From CAWELS01 sp964468205 (GTDB lineage: Bacteria > Acidobacteriota > Terriglobia > Bryobacterales > Bryobacteraceae), in NCBI GenBank assembly GCA_964468205.1, contig CAYXVG010000059.1:1-40606 (forward strand): a stretch of 40,606 nucleotides of DNA, given 5' to 3'. This document shows, piece by piece, positions 36,192 to 40,606 of the stretch. The position numbers and the translations under genes were made by a program. How positions within the stretch are numbered: the first letter of the stretch is position 1; each line of letters begins with the position of its first letter. The notes below the pieces were generated by a model. That model saw nothing but the letters and a program-made list of their open reading frames with translations. It made no database searches and was not told the origin of the DNA.

Positions 36192-36421
36192 TTGAGACCA
36201 AGCGATCTACAGTGGAAGTCTGCATCTCCAGTCCGGAAAACCCTCAACTCGCAACCAAGCCCAACCCTCTCCGGAAAATTCTCCGTTTCCGGGTTCGGAG
36301 ACCCGCTTTTTTGGGGATCCACACTTTTGTCTACCCGCCTGAGAGCGACCCAAGAGTTAGCTGCCGGAGGGAGTCGCGCGCGGACACGCCGGGCCGTCTT
36401 TTCTGCTTGATACGCAGAAAC

Positions 36422-37130
36422 TTACAAGATTGAGGCCCTTCGGTATCGGTCTAACGGAGAATTTCCCCGGTCGAGGAGGGCACAACGACGGTGCAGGCCA
36501 GCTTCGGGAAAGGCCTCCCGCCACTGTGTGACGACCCGCTCGGCATTCGGATGGCGAGTGATGTTGAAGTGCAGGGTCATCCGGCGTCTGTGTTCGATGA
36601 CGAAGAAGCAGGAGAGCAACCTGAATCTCACCGTCGGCACGGCGAAGAAGTCGGATGCAACGGTCGCTTCGCAGTGATTCTTTAAGAAAGTGAGCCAGCG
36701 CTGGCCTGGATAACCTCGGTGGCGACCAAGTCGGAGATCCCGTGCCACGGTTCGCTCGAAAACGACGAAACCGGGCTTCTGGAGTTCACCGTGAGTCTTG
36801 GGGGCTCCCCCAATCGGATTGTCTTCGATGAGGCGGCGGATGAGCGCACGAAACTCATTGGTAATCTTCGGTCGGCTGCCACGCCCTCGTGATCGCCAAC
36901 GCCGGAAGGGCCGAAAGCCCGTCCGACGCCGGCCCGCGACAGTGTCAGGCTTCACAACCACCAACACCTCGGCCTACCGGGACCAGACTCGTCGGAGTAT
37001 TCCCCTGATCAGCCGGACAGTGGAGTTCAATTTCGGACGTGGTCGTCTGCGCCTGAGGCCGGCGGTGTGCTGCCGCAGGGGGAGGACTTCGAGGGCAGTA
37101 TCACTTCGGCTACGGAAGTCGACACGAGTT
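36422..37130 (-). pseudogene. Second rve transposase remnant, truncated and frameshifted
   Basis: Minus-strand sequence from about 37130 (VDFRSRSDTALEVLPLRQ, then RRRRPRPKLNST) to 36974 is the N-terminus of a related transposase. It continues in another frame from 36967 (VVVKPDTVAGRRRTGFRPF, ASDFFAVPTVRF, FNITRHPNAERV) and ends before the last catalytic residues. At least one frameshift and a 3' truncation are visible. It differs enough from the copy at 35035-36191 to be a separate element. Confidence 0.75.
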
Positions 37131-37234
37131 GGGGCAAAGAGAGCATGGACGAATTCGAACTCACCCTCGTAGCATGGAGTAACTTCGCTGGGCGCCCCAA
37201 TGGCTCCGGATTGCAAGTTGCTGATTCCCGAATA

Positions 37235-37444
37235 TCACGGAGTTTTGACTACCCACAACCCGGTGACATAACTTTTCTCGATGTCGATTGCCTTGAACCG
37301 CATGACAGGCTGATCGGTGACAGAAATGTCTGCCAAATCCATTCTGTGTTGCATCGCAAGTGTCCCGCCGCGATAAGCATCCGATCGCAATTCACAGAAC
37401 CCTCTGGTTCGGCTTTCCACGCATTGGATGGCTCCCTCGCTCAT
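37235..37444 (-). CDS. Small hypothetical protein overlapping the caspase/FGE gene
   Basis: A 69-residue frame whose ATG overlaps the TGA of the upstream gene as ATGA (37441-37444), an arrangement that favours translation by coupling. I recognise no domain and see no signal peptide. It may be a real small partner or the truncated front of a gene destroyed by the nearby transposase remnants. Low confidence. Confidence 0.3.
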   Translation of the reverse strand: MSEGAIQCVESRTRGFCELRSDAYRGGTLAMQHRMDLADISVTDQPVMRFKAIDIEKSYVTGLWVVKTP

Positions 37445-39300
37445 TGTGCCCCTGAAGTAGCTCTCTTCACGCAGCGGAATCCGACATCACGATTACGCAT
37501 TCCCGGCAGCAGCGATCTGCGGTCTGACAGGCGCAGGTCCTTCGCGGCGGTTTGCCAGGATCCTCCCCGCACCAGCCGCGCCCGGCCGTGGTCCGGCCCC
37601 TGAGGATCGGTGCGCGGACCCGCGCCGTAGGATTCGGCGTACCAATCCCAGCACCACTCCGACGCGTTGCCCAACATGTCAAAGAGTCCCCAGCCGTTCG
37701 GTGCCTTGCCGCCGACTTCGTGAGTGCGCCGGCCGCTGTTTGTCGAATGCCAGGCGGCGGCATCCACATCAAGACGAGCTGAATCGGATTGTCCGCTGCG
37801 CGCGGCGTACTCCCACTCGGCTTCCGTCGGGAGCCGGCCGTCAGCCTCTTCGCAGAACGCCTGCGCCTCTTCCCAGGTGGTTCCCACAACGGGATGGTTC
37901 GGATGCCGCCAATCCGCGTTGAATCTCGGAGCCAGCGGCATTGGCCGCCCGGTGGCTCGGCTGAATCGCTCGTAGGCAGCCACGGTTACCTCCGTCTGCA
38001 TCATCCAGATTCCTCCGGTCAGTGTCACCTCGTGCCGCGGCATCTCATCGTTGTCGCACGCGCCCGCCACGGAACAGCCCATATGAAACACACCGGGCGG
38101 GATCCAGACATATTGCAACCCTCTGGCCGAATCGACGGCAACGGCGCCCGGATGCGGTATGTTCGCCGGCTCGACAAGCGGCGGAGGCGACGGTTCGGGC
38201 CTCCGGATGGGTCGTACACTCGCGGTATTGACTTTAGGCTCGGGTTCCACCGCGGCCACCGGATGCTCGACTGGTGGAGAGTCCGCCGTCGCGGTATCGG
38301 CCGGCAGAGGAACCGGCCGTTCGGTGGAAGCTGTCGAGGCAGATGGACTTGCCGCCCCCCTGAGTTCTTGCAGTTTGATGTTCGCCAGCGTTCTGAAGCT
38401 TCCTTCCGGGTGCTCGGTGAGGTAGGCCTCAAACAGCGCCGGATTTTCGCTATCCTTGATCGAGTTCCAATACGTCAACTCGATCTCCAACGACCTTTCG
38501 GCCGAGGAGAGGGGAAGCGGTTCGGGCTGTTCCCGTCTGAAGTGAAATTCCCCGATTACGCTCGAGCTAGACCACGGCAACTGACGCTTACCCGACGCTT
38601 GGTACACCTTCTCCCGCACGTCATTGAAAACACCATCCAAGTCCTGGCCCGGCTGTTGCAGGGCTTCCAGCAGATAGCTGGTGAACAGACCGTTGCCGCC
38701 GGACGGGTTGTCGTCCGCGGTTTCGCCGGGGCTCGTGGAAAACGCGATAAAGCTACCTTCGGCCGCGTGCATTGCCGCCAGCCCCGAGGCCACGGAGCGG
38801 GTTCGGCGGAATCCGTTGTTGCGGCAAGCGTCCAGAACCACGATGTTCAGCCGCGCGCCCGCGCCAGCCAGACGATCGTGCAGCTTCGAGGCAGAGTAGG
38901 CGTCGTATTTCACGCTCGCCTCATCGCTGAGCCGGAAATCTATTGGTATGAGGTAATTCTCCCCGTCGATCTGAATTCCATGACCGGAGAAGTGAAAGAA
39001 CGCCACGTCGCCGGGCCGCAGTTTCTCAACGAAGGCGCTGATGCCCGTCTCCATTTGCCGGAGGTCTGCGTTGGTGAAGCGGTAGACCTCAAACCCAAGC
39101 TCTGTCAGCACCCGCGCGAGGTCGTTCGCGTCGTTTACGGCATTATGAAGTTTCGGGGCATGAGCGTAGTCATCATTGCCAAACACCAGCGCGAGACGGC
39201 GGCTGGTCTCCGGCATCAACAGAAGATCGCGCTGTTGAGCCATAACAGTCACCGCCAAGACCATCCAACCAAGCAAGGTGGCGACCCGCCCAATTCGCAT
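37441..39300 (-). CDS. Exported caspase-like peptidase fused to an FGE-sulfatase domain
   Basis: 619 residues from ATG 39300, chosen because a signal peptide follows (VATLLGWMVLAVTVMAQ); codons further upstream are unrelated. Residues about 32-250 form a caspase/metacaspase (peptidase C14) domain with His107 in FHFSGHG and Cys159 in VLDACRNN, the catalytic pair. A Pro/Ala-rich linker (about 300-400) leads to a formylglycine-generating-enzyme-like domain (about 405-612: YVWIPPGVFHMG, RLPTEAEWEYAARSG, NASEWCWDWY, VRGGSW, GFRC). C14-FGE fusions are known in several bacterial phyla; in them the FGE-like domain is often a binding or effector module and not a sulfatase activator. It stands alone between transposase relics, with only the tiny frame at 37235-37444 behind it. 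Confidence 0.88.
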   Translation of the reverse strand: MRIGRVATLLGWMVLAVTVMAQQRDLLLMPETSRRLALVFGNDDYAHAPKLHNAVNDANDLARVLTELGFEVYRFTNADLRQMETGISAFVEKLRPGDVAFFHFSGHGIQIDGENYLIPIDFRLSDEASVKYDAYSASKLHDRLAGAGARLNIVVLDACRNNGFRRTRSVASGLAAMHAAEGSFIAFSTSPGETADDNPSGGNGLFTSYLLEALQQPGQDLDGVFNDVREKVYQASGKRQLPWSSSSVIGEFHFRREQPEPLPLSSAERSLEIELTYWNSIKDSENPALFEAYLTEHPEGSFRTLANIKLQELRGAASPSASTASTERPVPLPADTATADSPPVEHPVAAVEPEPKVNTASVRPIRRPEPSPPPLVEPANIPHPGAVAVDSARGLQYVWIPPGVFHMGCSVAGACDNDEMPRHEVTLTGGIWMMQTEVTVAAYERFSRATGRPMPLAPRFNADWRHPNHPVVGTTWEEAQAFCEEADGRLPTEAEWEYAARSGQSDSARLDVDAAAWHSTNSGRRTHEVGGKAPNGWGLFDMLGNASEWCWDWYAESYGAGPRTDPQGPDHGRARLVRGGSWQTAAKDLRLSDRRSLLPGMRNRDVGFRCVKRATSGAQ

Positions 39301-39507
39301 CCCTAACACTGTTCTCTCCCAGGATCTCACTAACCTAGCACGGGCCGGCGCCCACGTGCCTGCCGTCATCGCCAGTTGCCTCGATGTGCTAGGTCCGTTT
39401 CGTGCATGTGGCCTGGTCTGGTGATGGGCAACAGATCCGCTCCTGCCCGAAAAGGTCCGGAGAACACCAGATCTGCAGAGTTGGGCCTGTCGCAAACCTC
39501 GAACTGA

Positions 39508-39700
39508 ATGAGAACATGGAGCCTGCGTTTCAGCCGCCACTTCCTCCTGCTGGCTCTTAGCGCGCTCCCTGTGCTTGACGTCGCGGCTTGCGCGACATAC
39601 AAATCCCGCGTCGCCCTCCGTTTGGAGAACTTCGCGGTACAACACCAGTTCGGCGCCCTGCAGTGCTCGATGAAGCGACCGAAACTGGTCCCGCCGAATT
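39508..39700 (+). pseudogene. Degenerate N-terminus of an rve-type transposase
   Basis: The plus strand encodes KSRVALRLENFAVQHQF, GALQCSMKRPKL and following residues. This corresponds to the N-terminus of the transposase at 35035-36191 (ALQLDILALRHQLGVLQ, SVKKPKL) with many substitutions. Nothing of the catalytic core follows. It is a third, older relic, in opposite orientation to the other two. Confidence 0.65.
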
Positions 39701-39881
39701 CTCCATTTCAACTCGACCGCGTACCCCACTGCGGAATGGACGGCACAACAACTGCGCGCTGCTTACCCTTTGATCGGACCCCGCCATACCGCCTCCATGA
39801 CCGGGAGGGAATTTTCGAATCGTTTTCGTGCCCGACTCGGAACGGTTCGGTTCTATTCAGCAGCGCAGCATACAGCACTGT

Positions 39882-40471
39882 GCGGAATCCGCGAGAGGGG
39901 ATTGCCTCGCGTTCTTCGATTCCAACATCCAGGTCGAGTGGGTGCACGTTGATAACATTCCGGAATACGATGCCGCCTTTCTTCCCTATCCGGTGATGCT
40001 CAAGCGGGAGACTGCTCGGAAGTTAACGGAGTACGTGCGAGGCGGCGGAAAACTCAGCTCCGAGGGACTGCCCGGCTACTTCGGTGACGCGGGGCATGCC
40101 GGGCAGTTGCAGCCGAACCTCGGCCTCGACGCATTGTTTTGGGGCTCGCGAGCGTTACCTCGAATTCACCCCGCCGCAGGCCCGCCGGTGTTCTACCAGT
40201 GGCTGCTCGAGTGAGCGGGAATCGCACCGCGCATGCGATCCTCACACAGGGATGTGAAGGCACGGCTCCTTGCTAGGCGCTCCGGCGACTATCTTTGGGT
40301 CATCAATCCCAGCCGGCGCTCCTGAAAAGTGAGATCTCCTTCGCGGAATCGGCGCCAACGTACCGGAAAGGCACTGATCTCTGGGCCAATAGTCTTGTTG
40401 TGCCGGACGGCAACACTGTCAAAGTTGAGGTCGGAGACCAGGATGTTGCAGTCATACCGCTGCAGGATTGA
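39882..40471 (+). pseudogene. Relic of a GH42-like beta-galactosidase (trimerisation and C-terminal domains)
   Basis: From 39882 the frame reads LAFFDSNIQVEWVHVDNI, LPYPVMLKRETARKLTEYV and SEGLPGYFGDAGHAGQLQP, the typical trimerisation domain of GH42-type enzymes. A stop at 40212-40214 ends it. In other frames the C-terminal domain continues: RSGDYLWVINPSRR (about 40254-40326), then GTDLWANSLVVPDGN and VEVGDQDVAVIPLQD ending with TGA at 40469-40471. The catalytic barrel is missing, and an internal deletion and at least one frameshift are present. It indicates that this neighbourhood once held a further glycosidase. Confidence 0.75.
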
Positions 40472-40606
40472 ATCTCCGGCTGATTCGCCAAGATTACGCG
40501 GCGCAGTCTCGCCGGTCACCTCCGCTTGACCTTTCAACCGCTGCTTCCACCCACTAGCGTCCGGCTATAAGTCCCACAGTTTCAACTGGTTGGAAAATGG
40601 GTCTGA
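40472..40606. other. Window end, nothing recognised
   Basis: No coding frame, repeat or RNA gene can be supported in these last 135 bases. Confidence 0.3.

Noticed and set aside
39301..39729. N-terminal extension of the caspase-FGE gene to ATG 39729
   Set aside because: The 143 extra codons run antisense through a transposase relic, and a signal peptide begins exactly at ATG 39300.

Overview
The window looks like a chromosomal piece of a GC-rich Gram-negative bacterium, most probably an acidobacterium of the Solibacter/Bryobacter type. The reasons are two 1189-residue TonB-dependent receptors with an N-terminal carboxypeptidase-like regulatory domain, a DUF5107-TPR protein, an ECF sigma factor with an oversized zf-HC2 anti-sigma, several lipoproteins with good lipoboxes and a Tat-exported protein. 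The phylum is inferred from gene types only; there is no rRNA or other marker here.

Layout. Positions 1-1217 hold the broken end of an IS1634-type transposase. A solitary plus-strand gene follows (1488-3221), an exported protein with the catalytic pattern of protein-arginine deiminases. From 28120 down to 3297 there is a long minus-strand gene train. In transcription order it contains a TonB-dependent receptor (24551-28120) and then copy A (22261-24339) of a large exported protein family. Next come a Tat-exported putative glycosidase (20680-22248), copy B (18508-20667), a decayed remnant of a second Tat-glycosidase gene (18340-18447), and copies C, D, E and F (16148-18250, 13866-15959, 11791-13860, 9644-11794). 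The train ends with a PhoD-like phosphoesterase (6747-9647) and a DUF5107-TPR protein (3297-6623). The six copies A-F share nearly every motif and look like secreted TIM-barrel glycosidase-like proteins with a C-terminal beta domain. I cannot name a characterised family for them.

Divergently, on the plus strand, lie an ECF sigma factor (28492-29052), overlapping it a 684-residue anti-sigma/sensor (29018-31072), and a second TonB receptor (31193-34762). The intergenic region between the sigma gene and receptor 1 carries two outward-facing copies of the same promoter-like element (TGTCACCCGAAAC-N9-GCGGCAC-N3-ATAG), which suggests the sigma factor drives both arms.

The right end (34763-40606) is a graveyard of rve-type transposase fragments. 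It surrounds an intact caspase-like/FGE-sulfatase fusion gene (37441-39300) and a frameshifted relic of a GH42-like beta-galactosidase (39882-40471).

Working model (inference): a sigma-factor-controlled, TonB-linked surface glycan-utilisation locus whose distinguishing part is an expanded, recombining family of six paralogous secreted glycosidase-like proteins. A phosphoesterase and a second glycosidase type are part of the same train. The substrate is unknown; the phosphoesterase hints at a phosphorylated or phosphodiester-containing polymer, but that is speculation.
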